64,000 nt of DNA. Origin: DATDAW01 sp036524675 (GTDB taxonomy: Bacteria; Verrucomicrobiota; Verrucomicrobiia; Chthoniobacterales; DASVRZ01). The notes under the pieces are model-generated. The model saw only the letters and a list, made by a program, of their open reading frames with translations, was not told the DNA's origin and made no database searches. This document shows positions 49,453-60,017 of this stretch, one piece after another. A program made the position numbers and the translations under genes. The first letter of the stretch is position 1; each line of letters opens with the position of its first letter. The stretch covers positions 23,847-87,846 of the forward strand of contig DATDBU010000080.1 of NCBI GenBank assembly GCA_036524675.1, written 5' to 3'.

Positions 49453-51585
49453 ATGACTACCAAACCCGGTCTCCCGCACCCCCTCGGCGCGACTGTCATG
49501 GACGGAGGCGTTAACTTCGCCATCCACTCCGACAACGCCAAGTCTGTAACACTCTGTCTTTTTAATTCCCCCGAATTAGCCACCGAGTCCACCCGCATTC
49601 CCCTCGAGGAACGCACCGAAAACGTCTTTCACGTTTTTGTTCCCGGTATTGGTGCCGGACAATTCTACGGCTACCGGGTGGATGGCGAATACGACCCGAA
49701 ACGCGGCTTTCGATTTAATCCGGCCAAATTGATGGTCGATCCGTACGCCAAGGCCATCGCTGGCAACATTCAATGGTGTCCGGAACTTATGCCTTACGCA
49801 GTTGCCAAGACGGACGACCGCGACTTAACGATTGATGAGCGGGATAATGCGTTCGCTGTCCCAAAAGCAGTGGTCGTTGATGACAAAGCTTTCCATTGGG
49901 GCAACGACAAGTTGGTAAAACGTTCATGGTCAGAAACGGTCATCTATGAAGTTCATACGACTGGCTTCTCAAAGCTGTGGGACGCGATTCCTGAACATCA
50001 GCGCGGTTCCTATGCCGCAATCGGAAGCAAGCCGGCTATCGACTATTTTAGAAAGTTAGGAATTACCGCCGTCGAGCTGCTTCCCGTGCACGAACATGTC
50101 GATGAGAGCATTCTCGAATCGCGCGGTTTGTCGAACTATTGGGGTTACAACACCCTCGGTTTTTTCGCTCCGCACGGCGCCTATTCGTCGAGTGGCACTC
50201 ATGGTCAACAGGTAACGGAATTTAAACAGATGGTGAAGAACCTGCACGCCGCGCGTTTGGAAGTCATCATCGACGTTGTTTACAACCATACTTGCGAAGG
50301 CAACCACTTCGGTCCTTCCTTTAGCTTCCGCGGTGTTGACAATGCGTCCTATTATCGGCTTATGCCGGATAATCCACGATTTTATCGTGATTACACTGGC
50401 TGCGGAAATACGCCCGACGTCACCCATCCGCGCATGCTCCAGCTTGTCATGGACAGCCTGCGTTACTGGGTTCAGGAAATGCATGTGGACGGGTTCCGCT
50501 TCGATCTCGCGTCTGCGCTCACGCGCGAAGCGCACTTACCCGACATGCGGGGAGCATTCCTCGATGCCATCCATCAGGATCCCGTATTGTCCCGCGTGAA
50601 GCTCATCGCGGAACCGTGGGACGTCGGTGAAGCCGGCTATCTCGTCGGCAATTTTCCAATCCTCTGGAGTGAATGGAATGGCAAATTTCGCGACGGTATC
50701 CGGCGTTTTTGGAAAAGTGATGGGGGCTTGATCCCGGAGATGGCCTACAAACTGAGTGGCAGTCCCGAGTACTATCAGATATCGGGACGGCGCCCGTACG
50801 CTTCTATCAATTTCATCACATCCCACGACGGATTTACGCTCACAGATCTGGTGAGCTACAATGAAAAACACAACCTCGCCAACGGCGAAGAAAACCGCGA
50901 TGGGGACAACAACAATCTTTCGTGGAATTGCGGCGTGGAAGGGCCTACGGATGACCCGGAGATCGATGCGCTTCGAGACCGCCAACGCCGCAATTTCTTG
51001 GCTACGCTATTTCTTTCCCAGGGCGTGCCGATGCTCAATGCCGGCGATGAATTCGGACGCACCCAGAACGGAAACAATAACATCTACTGCCAGGACAACG
51101 AACTGGGCTGGTTCAGCTGGGAGCGCGACGCAAAAGCGGCCGCAATCCAGCGTTATACGTCTCGCCTCATCAAGTTTCGGCAACAGCATCCCGTTTTTCG
51201 CCATACGAAATTTCTAAATGGACGGATGATCGAGGAGGTGGGTCTGAAGGACGTCACGTGGCTGCATATTACGGGCGAAGAAATGACTGAGCCCCAATGG
51301 CACGACGCCAATCTCCGCACCCTGGCCATGATCCTATGCGGGGATGCGCCGCTCCTGCGCGGTGACGATGGGGAACGTTACCGTGACGGCACGTTTTTGC
51401 TTTGTTTCAACGCGTCCCATGAACCGGTCTCCTTCAAACTGGCGGGCCCGCAAGGCGCGTTTTGGAAACCTGTTCTGGACACTGCAACCGAGGATGGTTT
51501 CGTTAGCCGGGCACGCTCCATTCCCGTGGGCGATGTCGTAGCGCTCATTGATCACTCTCTAAAGGTTTACCAATTGGAACGATAA
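49453..51585 (+). CDS. glgX: glycogen debranching enzyme GlgX (isoamylase-type, GH13)
   Basis: 710 residues from the ATG at 49453; a GTG at 49396 is possible but abuts a terminator. N-terminal CBM48 (PHPLGATVMDGGVNFAIHSDNAKSVTLCLF), then a GH13 barrel with DVVYNHTCEGN, the nucleophile in DGFRFDLASAL, the acid Glu in LIAEPWDVGE and FITSHDGFTL. Cuts alpha-1,6 branches of glycogen left by phosphorylase; cytoplasmic. No other glg gene is in the window. Transcribed with the flow of gltB and ACT but probably separately. Confidence 0.95.
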   Translation: MTTKPGLPHPLGATVMDGGVNFAIHSDNAKSVTLCLFNSPELATESTRIPLEERTENVFHVFVPGIGAGQFYGYRVDGEYDPKRGFRFNPAKLMVDPYAKAIAGNIQWCPELMPYAVAKTDDRDLTIDERDNAFAVPKAVVVDDKAFHWGNDKLVKRSWSETVIYEVHTTGFSKLWDAIPEHQRGSYAAIGSKPAIDYFRKLGITAVELLPVHEHVDESILESRGLSNYWGYNTLGFFAPHGAYSSSGTHGQQVTEFKQMVKNLHAARLEVIIDVVYNHTCEGNHFGPSFSFRGVDNASYYRLMPDNPRFYRDYTGCGNTPDVTHPRMLQLVMDSLRYWVQEMHVDGFRFDLASALTREAHLPDMRGAFLDAIHQDPVLSRVKLIAEPWDVGEAGYLVGNFPILWSEWNGKFRDGIRRFWKSDGGLIPEMAYKLSGSPEYYQISGRRPYASINFITSHDGFTLTDLVSYNEKHNLANGEENRDGDNNNLSWNCGVEGPTDDPEIDALRDRQRRNFLATLFLSQGVPMLNAGDEFGRTQNGNNNIYCQDNELGWFSWERDAKAAAIQRYTSRLIKFRQQHPVFRHTKFLNGRMIEEVGLKDVTWLHITGEEMTEPQWHDANLRTLAMILCGDAPLLRGDDGERYRDGTFLLCFNASHEPVSFKLAGPQGAFWKPVLDTATEDGFVSRARSIPVGDVVALIDHSLKVYQLER

Positions 51586-51770
51586 TTCGGCGTGCTACTG
51601 CTCTCCATGAGACTGTTGCTAGGGGTAGCATCATTGTCGCCATGCTGCACGGCAGAGCAGTCGCTGAGTGGGGTAACTCGTGATCTCATTGAGATCCGGC
51701 GAGGTTTACTGCGATCCTTCCTTGCACGCGGCCCCAATCCGCTATTCACTACACGCCCCACTTTTTCTCC

Positions 51771-53069
51771 ATGAAGGTCTCCGATCTACGCGGCATTTTG
51801 CAATACGTTCCCCGGTTCCGGGAGCGGATATTCGTTATTGCAATCGATGGAGAAGTTCTTGCGTCGTCGAATTTTTCCAATCTGCTGCTCGATATCGCGG
51901 TTCTGCGTTCACTCAACATCCGTGTCGTGATCGTTCATGGCGCCTCGTTTCAAATCGAGCGCACCGCCAAAGAGCGCGGGGTCGCCATTTCCAACGCCGA
52001 TGGCACGGGGATTACTGACGAAACGACGCTTCAATTGGCAACAGCAGTCGCCATACGTCTTACAAACGAAGTCATGCAGGGGCTCACTGATGTGGACCTG
52101 CGTGCCGCGTACGCGAACGCCATCATTGCGCATCCGGCCGGTATTCTGCACGCCGTCGATTTCAGAAATACCGGACGTGTGGAACGTGTGGACGACCGTT
52201 GTCTGGAACTTTTCCTGGCCGAAGGCATCGTTCCCGTTATTCCACCGATGGGATTTGATGGCGAAGGGCGCACGTTTCGGGTCAACTCTGACGCCATTGC
52301 GCTCGAAGTCGCCGAAGCGTTGCACGCCGCAAAGATCATTTTTGTCTCGGCACATTCCGGTCTCGAAATCGATGGGCGCTTCGTCGGCCAGCTTTCTGTT
52401 CCGGAGACTGAGGAACTGCTGAAAAGCCATCGCTCCAAACTCCCGTCTGGACTTGCCTCAAAACTCGAGCACGCCGCACGTGCCTGCCGTCTTGGAGTTC
52501 CGCGCGTGCACTTGATCAACGGCCACCAAAACGAAGCCCTCCTGACAGAGGTTTTCTCGAATCAAGGTATCGGGACGATGGTCTATTCGAACGACTATCA
52601 GCAGATCCGGCGCATCTATAAAAAGGATGTCCGCGGCGTGATGAATCTCATCCGGGAATCTGTGAACAATGAGGAGCTCATTTTCCGCACCCGGGCAGAT
52701 ATTATCAATCACATTGAGGATTATTGGGTGCTTGAAATCGACCGCCGGCTCGTCGGTTGTATCGCGCTTCACCCTTTCCTCGAGGAGTCAAAAGCCGAAC
52801 TAGCCTGCCTCTACGTGAGCAAGTCTGCCGAAAACCACGGTCATGGCCGAAAATTGATGGCTTTCGTCGAGGATCTGGCTCGCGAGAAAGGCATCCGTGA
52901 CGTCTTTGCCCTCTCGACCCAGGCATTCAACTATCTCCAGCAAAAAGGTGGATTCATCGAGACCACTCCCGATGTTCTTCCTGAAGCGCGCCGCGCGAAG
53001 TACGAATTGAGTGGCCGCAAGAGCAAAATCCTCATCAAACACGTCAAACGTGAAGCGGAAGTAGACTGA
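51771..53069 (+). CDS. argA: amino-acid N-acetyltransferase
   Basis: 432 residues: an N-terminal amino-acid-kinase domain (about 1-280, LNIRVVIVHGASFQIERTAKERG, FRVNSDAIALEVAEALHAAKIIFVS) fused to a C-terminal GNAT domain (about 290-430, LVGCIALHPFLEESKAELACLYVSKSAENHGHGRKLMAFVEDLA). Acetylates glutamate, the first step of arginine synthesis. Length and domain order match E. coli ArgA. About 185 bases before it show no gene. Convergent with aspS. Confidence 0.95.
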   Translation: MKVSDLRGILQYVPRFRERIFVIAIDGEVLASSNFSNLLLDIAVLRSLNIRVVIVHGASFQIERTAKERGVAISNADGTGITDETTLQLATAVAIRLTNEVMQGLTDVDLRAAYANAIIAHPAGILHAVDFRNTGRVERVDDRCLELFLAEGIVPVIPPMGFDGEGRTFRVNSDAIALEVAEALHAAKIIFVSAHSGLEIDGRFVGQLSVPETEELLKSHRSKLPSGLASKLEHAARACRLGVPRVHLINGHQNEALLTEVFSNQGIGTMVYSNDYQQIRRIYKKDVRGVMNLIRESVNNEELIFRTRADIINHIEDYWVLEIDRRLVGCIALHPFLEESKAELACLYVSKSAENHGHGRKLMAFVEDLAREKGIRDVFALSTQAFNYLQQKGGFIETTPDVLPEARRAKYELSGRKSKILIKHVKREAEVD

Positions 53070-53120
53070 AGCAGGAGCATTTCCGTTCCCCGTAGCGGCT
53101 TCATCGAAGCATCCCGTGAC

Positions 53121-53157
53121 GCCTGGCCTCGTTCGCCAGGCGGTTTCGTCGAAACCG
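53121..53157. terminator. two adjacent hairpins between convergent argA and aspS
   Basis: GCCTGGC/GCCAGGC (53121-53127 and 53135-53141) and CGGTTTC/GAAACCG (53141-53147 and 53151-53157). No long T run on either strand, so efficient termination would need help, but the position between two convergent stops is typical of a bidirectional terminator. Confidence 0.5.
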
Positions 53158-53193
53158 CCTACCACAGTTGGTAAGGAATGGCGCTGGCGCGGG

Positions 53194-54987
53194 TCACGAC
53201 TTCTTTACCGTCGTCTGGATGTGCAATTCGCGCAGTTGTTTGAGTTCCACTTCCAGCGGCGATTGAGTCATCAAATCCAGGCCGCGATTGTTTTTCGGAA
53301 AAGCGATCACCTCGCGAATGCTGGAGGCGTTCGCAGCCAACATCACGACGCGGTCCAGGCCAAAGGCAATGCCGCCGTGCGGCGGGGCGCCGAAAGTGAA
53401 GGCACGAAGCAAGTGGGCAAATTTTGTCTGTTGTTCTTCCGGACCGACACCGAGCACCTCGAACATTCTTGTCTGCAAATCCTTTTCGTGAATACGCACC
53501 GAGCCGCCGCCAAGCTCCGTGCCGTTGAGTACGACGTCATACGCCACCGCGCGCACTTTTTCGTATTCGCCCGCTTCGAGCAATGGGATGTCTTCGGTTT
53601 TCGGACGGGTGAACGGGTGATGCACTGCGGCCCATTTGTTCTCTTCAGGCACAAACATCAGCAGCGGAAATTCGACCACCCACAGGAAGTTTAGCGCGTC
53701 GTTTCCTTCTGTGAGCTTCAGCAACTCCGCCACCCGCAGACGCACGCGTCCCAGCACTTCGCAAACGTTCTGCCATTTCAGATCCGCGCCAAAAAACAGG
53801 ACATCCCCGTCTTCGAAGCCCATCCGCGCAGCCAGTGCCGCCTTTTCGGTTTCGGAGAAAAACTTCACGATGGGCGACTCCCACTCGCCATCTTTCAAAC
53901 GGATATAGGCCAGTCCCTTCGCTCCAAACTCGGTTTTGACCCATTCCTCCCATTTCTTCAGCTGCTCCTTGCTCAGCAATGCCGCCGCGCCTTTGGCGTT
54001 GATCGCCTTGATCACGCCGCCTCCATCGATCACCGACCGGAAAACCTTGAACTGCGACTCCCCAAAAATATCGCCGACATCGACCAGCTCCACGCCGAAA
54101 CGTGTGTCCGGTTTGTCCGATCCATAACGGTCCATCGCCTCGCGCCACGTGATCCGGGGGAAGGGGAGGGCCACTTCGACGCCTTTGGCGACGCGGAACA
54201 CATGTGCAATCAATCCTTCGACGAGAGCCTGGATATCGGCCTCAGTCACGAACGACGCTTCGATGTCGATCTGTGTGAATTCCGGCTGGCGATCCGCTCG
54301 CAAGTCTTCATCGCGGAAGCATCGGGCGATTTGGAAATATTTTTCCAGACCTGCCACCTGCAAGAGTTGCTTGTACTGCTGGGGCGCCTGCGGCAACGCG
54401 TAAAAATGGCCTGGCGACAGGCGTGACGGTACGAGGAAATCCCGTGCGCCTTCCGGCGTGGGATTCGATAAAATCGGTGTCTCGATCTCCAGAAAACCCT
54501 GCTCATCAAGATAATCCCGGGTCGCTTTTACGATGCGGTGGCGCAGTTTCAGGTTCCGCTGCATGGGAGCTGTGCGCAGGTCCAGATAACGGTACTCAAG
54601 CCGCAAATCTTCGTTTACCTTCGGGTCGTCGAGCGGGAAGGGCGGTACGCCGGCCTTGTTGAGAACCGTCAGTTCCGAGGCAATCACCTCAATGGCGCCC
54701 GTTTCGAGCTTGGCATTCTCCGTGCCGGGGAGGCGAGCCGCGACAGTCCCGATGACCTGCAGCACGTCCTCCGAACGAAGCCCGTGAGCCGCTTCCGCGA
54801 CCGCTGGAAATTCCTCGGGACGAAACACCACTTGGGTCAGTCCCTCGCGATCGCGCAAATCGATAAAAATGACCCCGCCGTGATCCCGGCGCGAATTCAC
54901 CCACCCGGCGAGCGTAACGGATTGGCCGATGTTTGCCGGGCGCAGGGCCTGGCACGAGTGAGTGCGATAGGTGGTCATTTGCGACAT
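53194..54987 (-). CDS. aspS: aspartyl-tRNA synthetase
   Basis: 597 residues from the ATG at 54987 (SQMTTYRTHSC); ATG 54978 is an alternative and the upstream extension lacks support. Class II synthetase of the bacterial type: anticodon domain (LAGWVNSRRDHGGVIFIDLRDREG), the GAD insertion in the middle, and motifs 2 and 3 including FRDEDLRADRQPEFTQID and the tail GGIAFGLDRVVMLAANASSIREVIAFPK. Attaches aspartate to tRNA-Asp. Confidence 0.97.
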   Translation of the reverse strand: MSQMTTYRTHSCQALRPANIGQSVTLAGWVNSRRDHGGVIFIDLRDREGLTQVVFRPEEFPAVAEAAHGLRSEDVLQVIGTVAARLPGTENAKLETGAIEVIASELTVLNKAGVPPFPLDDPKVNEDLRLEYRYLDLRTAPMQRNLKLRHRIVKATRDYLDEQGFLEIETPILSNPTPEGARDFLVPSRLSPGHFYALPQAPQQYKQLLQVAGLEKYFQIARCFRDEDLRADRQPEFTQIDIEASFVTEADIQALVEGLIAHVFRVAKGVEVALPFPRITWREAMDRYGSDKPDTRFGVELVDVGDIFGESQFKVFRSVIDGGGVIKAINAKGAAALLSKEQLKKWEEWVKTEFGAKGLAYIRLKDGEWESPIVKFFSETEKAALAARMGFEDGDVLFFGADLKWQNVCEVLGRVRLRVAELLKLTEGNDALNFLWVVEFPLLMFVPEENKWAAVHHPFTRPKTEDIPLLEAGEYEKVRAVAYDVVLNGTELGGGSVRIHEKDLQTRMFEVLGVGPEEQQTKFAHLLRAFTFGAPPHGGIAFGLDRVVMLAANASSIREVIAFPKNNRGLDLMTQSPLEVELKQLRELHIQTTVKKS

Positions 54988-55099
54988 GGGGACGCGGAAC
55001 ATACCGAAAAACGTTCGCAGCGGAAGCGAAAAGCGAGGGACTGCCTGTGCTCGTCTTTGATTCCGCTGGATCCGCTTCAAAGGAGCTCTATGCCCAAAA

Positions 55100-55318
55100 C
55101 TAAACGTCCGCTCCGCGCTCCTTGAAAACGAGACGGCGGATATGGTCGTAAGGGATGACGTTTACGTATCCGTCGTCGGCCATAATCACAAGCAACCGCG
55201 GAGAAGCCGGGAAGATGTCATCGGGCGTAGGTACAACGTAGGAAACGTCCTCGGCCACATCCACGATAAACGGGATAAACGGCTTCGCCTGGACCAGTTT
55301 CAAAATTTGCTCGCGCAT
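55100..55318 (-). CDS. small conserved hypothetical protein
   Basis: 72 residues: REQILKLVQAKPFIPFIV, a VVPTPDDIFPASPRLLVIM middle and VNVIPYDHIRRLVF end. The pattern of PFxP..., DGxxY..., P.D...SP and I.Y..I..L resembles the small proteins of unknown role common in Planctomycetes and Verrucomicrobia. No signal or membrane helix. It lies 113 bases upstream of aspS on the same strand. Confidence 0.6.
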   Translation of the reverse strand: MREQILKLVQAKPFIPFIVDVAEDVSYVVPTPDDIFPASPRLLVIMADDGYVNVIPYDHIRRLVFKERGADV

Positions 55319-55477
55319 TCCCTCAAATTATCAGTCAGCGGATTCGTGGCAACCAAGGCGCTCGAGTTCCCACCCAGCTGGGATCCGGCAAAAAAAACAG
55401 GAATTGCACTCAGACGGGTTCGCGTTACAAAGGCGGCCCCTCAAAATCAACCGCAACCCGACGACCGAACCGAACTG

Positions 55478-56161
55478 ATGAAGACCAAAGGAATCAACGA
55501 AGCGCAATTTTTCTCCCTGCTCCAAAAAGTGCTGCCGGCCACCGTCAACGATCCGCTCCTGGTCAACGCTATCTACGAAGGCGTAGTCAAGGAAGTGCAG
55601 CTGGCGAAGAACATTGCGTCATTCGAGAAGTTCTGTGAGGAAGGCGCGTTGCCTGATCTGGAACCGGAAACGGTGTCCAACTTGCAGACCGAGCTGTCGG
55701 GAAAATTCGGCGAAACCAATGTCGCCATTATGCCCGACGAAGATAGCTCCAGCGTGGCGGTGGAAATCGCGCTGCCCGATCGCACCGTGAGCACCAGACT
55801 GAAAGTCGACCCTGCGGCCGCTTTGGAGGAGGAACCGAAGGCGCCCTTTGTTCCTTTCCCGGTCGTGCTGCCGGATGATCCGGAATTGGTCTGGGTCCTT
55901 GCGCGCCGCGAAAACATCGGCCCGGATGAAGCCGGAATGGCGCTTGCCCGGATCGAGGAGGAGTTTTGGCAGACAAAAAAAGGCCAGCAGCTTCAGCGAG
56001 ATCGCGTGGAGAAATGTTTCGCCGAATTCATAACGCACGTGCCGGCATCCATGCTCACGGAAAGCGGATTGAAACGCCATTATAAAGAGCCCGAAGCGTT
56101 GCGGACCCTGCGATTGCTCCCGGACACAGCGTTGCCACAGTTGGCCGAAACCGAAGTCTGA
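55478..56161 (+). CDS. hypothetical protein
   Basis: 227 residues from the ATG at 55478. Mostly helical and acidic, with two similar-looking acidic stretches (NLQTELSGKFGETNVAIMPDEDSSSVAVEIALPD and a helical region after GPDEAG). A Pro-rich linker (PFVPFPVVLPDD) lies near residue 130. No domain recognised, no signal peptide. Convergent with hrpA, 82 bases away. The open frame runs further upstream but overlaps the opposite-strand small gene. Confidence 0.6.
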   Translation: MKTKGINEAQFFSLLQKVLPATVNDPLLVNAIYEGVVKEVQLAKNIASFEKFCEEGALPDLEPETVSNLQTELSGKFGETNVAIMPDEDSSSVAVEIALPDRTVSTRLKVDPAAALEEEPKAPFVPFPVVLPDDPELVWVLARRENIGPDEAGMALARIEEEFWQTKKGQQLQRDRVEKCFAEFITHVPASMLTESGLKRHYKEPEALRTLRLLPDTALPQLAETEV

Positions 56162-56243
56162 TCGTCTTTGTGGAGAGACGCGCATCGCGAGCAAAAACAC
56201 GTTCTACCGTAGTTCTGTCATTTCATCACGCGCGAGCAAGGAA

Positions 56244-59200
56244 TTAGAATCCGCCGAGCGCTTTCAAGCGCTGGGCGGACACCGGTTGGGCGGTGCCGAG
56301 TTCCTGCGCGAAGACCGACACGCGGAATTCTTCGAGCATCCAGCGAAATGACTCGCGTTGGGCAGCCGGCACGCGGGTTTCCCAATCGGCAAAAGGCGCC
56401 AGTTGCCTGGCTTTCTCAGTGTCTTTGGCGGGGCTAAGAGCTGCGCGTTCGGCGCGGATTTGAATGGCTCGCAGGTAACGGACGAGATGAGGCAGCTGGT
56501 CCTGCGAAGTACGAATCAAAAAATCGGCGGGTACGAGACGCTGCAGGTCTTGCTCCAAACCGGCATACCGCTTCGGCAAGATGAGAATCTTCCGCCGGAG
56601 ATCCAGAATTTGCTTCAGCCATTCGCCGGTCCGATGAGCGAGAGCAGGCAATTCGCGCTGGGCGGCTTCGATCATCGTGAGAAATCTGGCTTCCGCGAGT
56701 GGGAAAACGGGAGCGAGGCGGAGCGCATGGTCGATGATATGCTTCAAAGCCGTTTCCTCGATCAACTCGGGCGAAGCAAACACCGCTGCCGGAGCATGTA
56801 GTTGCACGCTCATTTGATTCAGCGCCTGGTGGAAGCCGTTTGTCTGGCGGATTTGACCATGAACCTGACGTGCCAAACCGGTAAGATCTTTCCGGAGCCA
56901 GCCAAGATCACGCTTGAGAGCGAGCTCCGCCAGACCCCGCACACCGGACGCTGAGACTCTTTCTGCCTCCTCGCGTTTGCGGAATAAACGCACGTCCACT
57001 TCGGCGTCCCGTAGCGCTAATCCGGGGAATGCCAGCACCGGAACACCGGCAACCTCTTCCACGACGACGGTTTCCGGCAAATCGCCAAATGACCAGCCAG
57101 CAACCGCGCGCTGCTCCCAACGCCGGGCTGCTTTTTCCCAGGCGGCCGATCGCACATCTCCGCCTTCCATCTGCGCCTGGATCGATGCGAGATCCCGACC
57201 GGCAGCTATTGTCTTGTTGCGGGCATCGACGACTTCGACACGCGGCTTCAAATGCGGCGGCAAGCTTTGTGAAGGCCAGTCCTCAACGCGCACCGACGCC
57301 CCATATCTGCGCCTCAGAAATTCTGCGAACGCCACAAGGAAATCCTCGCGACCCGGTTGGAATTCGTTGGCGATTTCCCGGGTCTTCGGCTCCAGCGGCA
57401 GAAGCGTTTTGCGTATGCTTTTCGGCAGGGCACGGAGCAGCACACCGGCTTGCTCCTCGCGTAATCCAGGCACTATCCAATGGAGCTGACCCGTGGTGAG
57501 TTGTTCTGCGACAGGCAACGGCACACGAACCGTGACGCCGTCGGCGTCGTGACCCGGCGTATAAGCATAGGTCACAGGCAGGACGGTGTTGCCGAACGAG
57601 ACTTGATCGGGAAACATGTCGCGATCGAACGCCGTATCGTCTTCGCCTATGAGATCCGCTTCTGTGGCGCAGAGGAAATCCGGCTCGCGACCGATGCGGG
57701 AGCGCACGAGCTGATTGAGGTCATGCACCGAGGAAACGCCTTCGATGCGCGCGGCGTAAAATCGATAAAGAGCTTCGTCCAGATCCTCCACGCGCCGGCT
57801 GCGAACCCGTGTGAACGCCGTCTCGACCTTGTCACGAACTTTCCGGTTCTCTGCGAAAAACCGAAGCGGAATACGAGCCTCTTCGGCAACCAGTGCGCCA
57901 CGAATAAAAAGCTCCGTCGCCTCGACGGAACTGACGCGGCCAAAGTCGATCTGCCTCCGCGAAATTTCCAACCCGTGAAGCAGCACCCTTTCCCAAACGA
58001 GCACCCGCCCGGCTTTGGCGCTCCACCGGGGCTCGACGTAGCGAAACTGGCAGAGATGCGCACCGAGCTCGACGATCCACAGTGGATCAATTTTCGCGAC
58101 CATCCGGGCGAAAAGCTGCGATGTCTGGACAATTTCGCCTGAGACAAGCCACTGCGGCTGGCTGCTTTTGTCAGCCGAATTTGCCTGCTTCGCGGGAGTA
58201 GGCAGAGGGATTCCTTTTTTTCGCGGTTTTTCGCGGCGCTCATAAAGGTTTGAGCCGGGAAAAAGCGTGACCACGCGCTCGCCCGAAGCTTTGTAAGTGT
58301 TCCGTTCCTGACGCTGCGCAACCTGCCCAAGCAACCCGGCAAGGACGCTGCGGTGGATTGCCTCATAACTGGCTTCTTGTGTTGGAGCGGTTGTGGGCGT
58401 CGCGCTGTCGTCCATTGCGTCGGCAAGCTGACGATAAATGTCCCGCCACTCGCGCATCCGTGACACCGATAAGTAATTCGCTTTGCAGAAACGCCGGAGC
58501 GCATTGTTGCTGCCGCGGATCTCGGCATCTGGCGAGGCGCGCCAGATTTTCAGCAAGGAAAGAAAATCCGAATCCGGATCGGCAAACGCCCGGTGCGCAG
58601 CTGTTGCGGCTTCTTTTTCGTCCTCGGGTCGTTCGCGTGGATCAGGCACGCTCAAACCCGCGGCAATGATCAACATCTCCGGCAACGCTTTTTCCTGACG
58701 TGCTTGAAGCAGCATGCGGCCCAGGGTCGGATCGACGGGCAGTTGCGCGAGCTCGCGTCCGAGCGGAGTCAGATCATTCGTGTCGTTGAGAGCGCCAAGT
58801 TCGTGGAGAAGCTTGTAGCCTGCACGAATCGCAGCGATTTGCGGCGGATTGAGAAATGGGAACGTCTCGATCTCACCGAGCCGAAACGCTTTCATCCGCA
58901 GAATGACTTCCGCGAGATTTGCCCGTTGAATCTCCGGTTGGGTAAAACGCGGACGCTTTTCAAAATCGTCCGCGCTGTAGAGCCGGATGCAAATTCCATC
59001 CTGCACACGACCGGCGCGCCCGGCGCGCTGATTGGCACTGCTCTGCGAGATAGCTTCGACCGGCAACCGCTTCGTCCGTGTGCGCGGGTTGTAGCGGCTC
59101 ATCCGTGAGAATCCGGCGTCGATCACATAGCGGATACGCGGAAGGGTAAGCGATGTTTCCGCGATGTTCGTCGCCACGATGATCCGTCGCCGCGGCCCTG

Positions 59201-60017
59201 GTGTAAAAATCCGTTGCTGTTCCGCGGCTGGCATTCTCCCGAAAAGTCCGATGACTTCGGTCCCAGCGCCCAGACTGCCCTCCAGCAGTTCCCGAGTTTC
59301 GCGGATATCGCGCTCCGTAGGCATGAAAACGAGCACGTCGCCTATGTCCGACTCAATCAATGCGTCTTCCGTCACGCGTGCCGCCGCCTCGATGTGGCTG
59401 GGGTCGTCTTCGGATTCGGCGAAAGATTCCACTGGCGCATAGCGCACTTCGACGGGCCAAAGCCGTCCAGACACCTCGACGATCGGCGCCCCGCCGAAAG
59501 CATCAGAAAAAGCCTGCGTATCGATCGTCGCCGACGTGATGATCAATTTCAAATCGGGACGTTTCCGCAGGAGCCCCTGCAAGTAACCGAGGAGAAAATC
59601 GATGTTCAGCGAACGTTCGTGCGCTTCGTCGATGATGAGCGCCGAGTATGCACGCAACATAGGGTCCGACTGGATCTCCGCGAGCAGGATGCCGTCAGTC
59701 ATGAACTTGATCCGCGTCGCGCGTCCCGTGTCGTCGTTGAACCGCATTTTGCATCCCACTTCGCGTCCCCACGCGACTCCCAGTTCCTCTGCCACCCGCC
59801 GTGAGACGCTCAATGCTGCCACCCGTCGCGGTTGCGTGCAGCCGATCCGTCCCCGTTCCGCAAGACCCGCCTCAAGACACATCTTGGGCAATTGCGTCGT
59901 TTTTCCCGATCCCGTTTCTCCCGCCACAACGACGACCTGATGCCCGCGCAACAGCGCGAGGATTTCCTCACGCCGCGCGGTGATCGGCAGCTCGGCTGGA
60001 TAACGAATGGTAGACAT
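56244..60017 (-). CDS. hrpA: ATP-dependent RNA helicase HrpA
   Basis: 1257 residues from the ATG at 60017. DEAH-box helicase with Walker A GETGSGKT at 33-40, DEAH at 130-133, SAT, and the C-terminal ratchet and OB regions, followed by the long HrpA-specific DUF3418 tail. E. coli HrpA has about 1300 residues. Implicated in RNA processing and resolution of stalled ribosomes. A longer start at 60152 adds only a low-complexity leader. Confidence 0.96.
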   Translation of the reverse strand: MSTIRYPAELPITARREEILALLRGHQVVVVAGETGSGKTTQLPKMCLEAGLAERGRIGCTQPRRVAALSVSRRVAEELGVAWGREVGCKMRFNDDTGRATRIKFMTDGILLAEIQSDPMLRAYSALIIDEAHERSLNIDFLLGYLQGLLRKRPDLKLIITSATIDTQAFSDAFGGAPIVEVSGRLWPVEVRYAPVESFAESEDDPSHIEAAARVTEDALIESDIGDVLVFMPTERDIRETRELLEGSLGAGTEVIGLFGRMPAAEQQRIFTPGPRRRIIVATNIAETSLTLPRIRYVIDAGFSRMSRYNPRTRTKRLPVEAISQSSANQRAGRAGRVQDGICIRLYSADDFEKRPRFTQPEIQRANLAEVILRMKAFRLGEIETFPFLNPPQIAAIRAGYKLLHELGALNDTNDLTPLGRELAQLPVDPTLGRMLLQARQEKALPEMLIIAAGLSVPDPRERPEDEKEAATAAHRAFADPDSDFLSLLKIWRASPDAEIRGSNNALRRFCKANYLSVSRMREWRDIYRQLADAMDDSATPTTAPTQEASYEAIHRSVLAGLLGQVAQRQERNTYKASGERVVTLFPGSNLYERREKPRKKGIPLPTPAKQANSADKSSQPQWLVSGEIVQTSQLFARMVAKIDPLWIVELGAHLCQFRYVEPRWSAKAGRVLVWERVLLHGLEISRRQIDFGRVSSVEATELFIRGALVAEEARIPLRFFAENRKVRDKVETAFTRVRSRRVEDLDEALYRFYAARIEGVSSVHDLNQLVRSRIGREPDFLCATEADLIGEDDTAFDRDMFPDQVSFGNTVLPVTYAYTPGHDADGVTVRVPLPVAEQLTTGQLHWIVPGLREEQAGVLLRALPKSIRKTLLPLEPKTREIANEFQPGREDFLVAFAEFLRRRYGASVRVEDWPSQSLPPHLKPRVEVVDARNKTIAAGRDLASIQAQMEGGDVRSAAWEKAARRWEQRAVAGWSFGDLPETVVVEEVAGVPVLAFPGLALRDAEVDVRLFRKREEAERVSASGVRGLAELALKRDLGWLRKDLTGLARQVHGQIRQTNGFHQALNQMSVQLHAPAAVFASPELIEETALKHIIDHALRLAPVFPLAEARFLTMIEAAQRELPALAHRTGEWLKQILDLRRKILILPKRYAGLEQDLQRLVPADFLIRTSQDQLPHLVRYLRAIQIRAERAALSPAKDTEKARQLAPFADWETRVPAAQRESFRWMLEEFRVSVFAQELGTAQPVSAQRLKALGGF

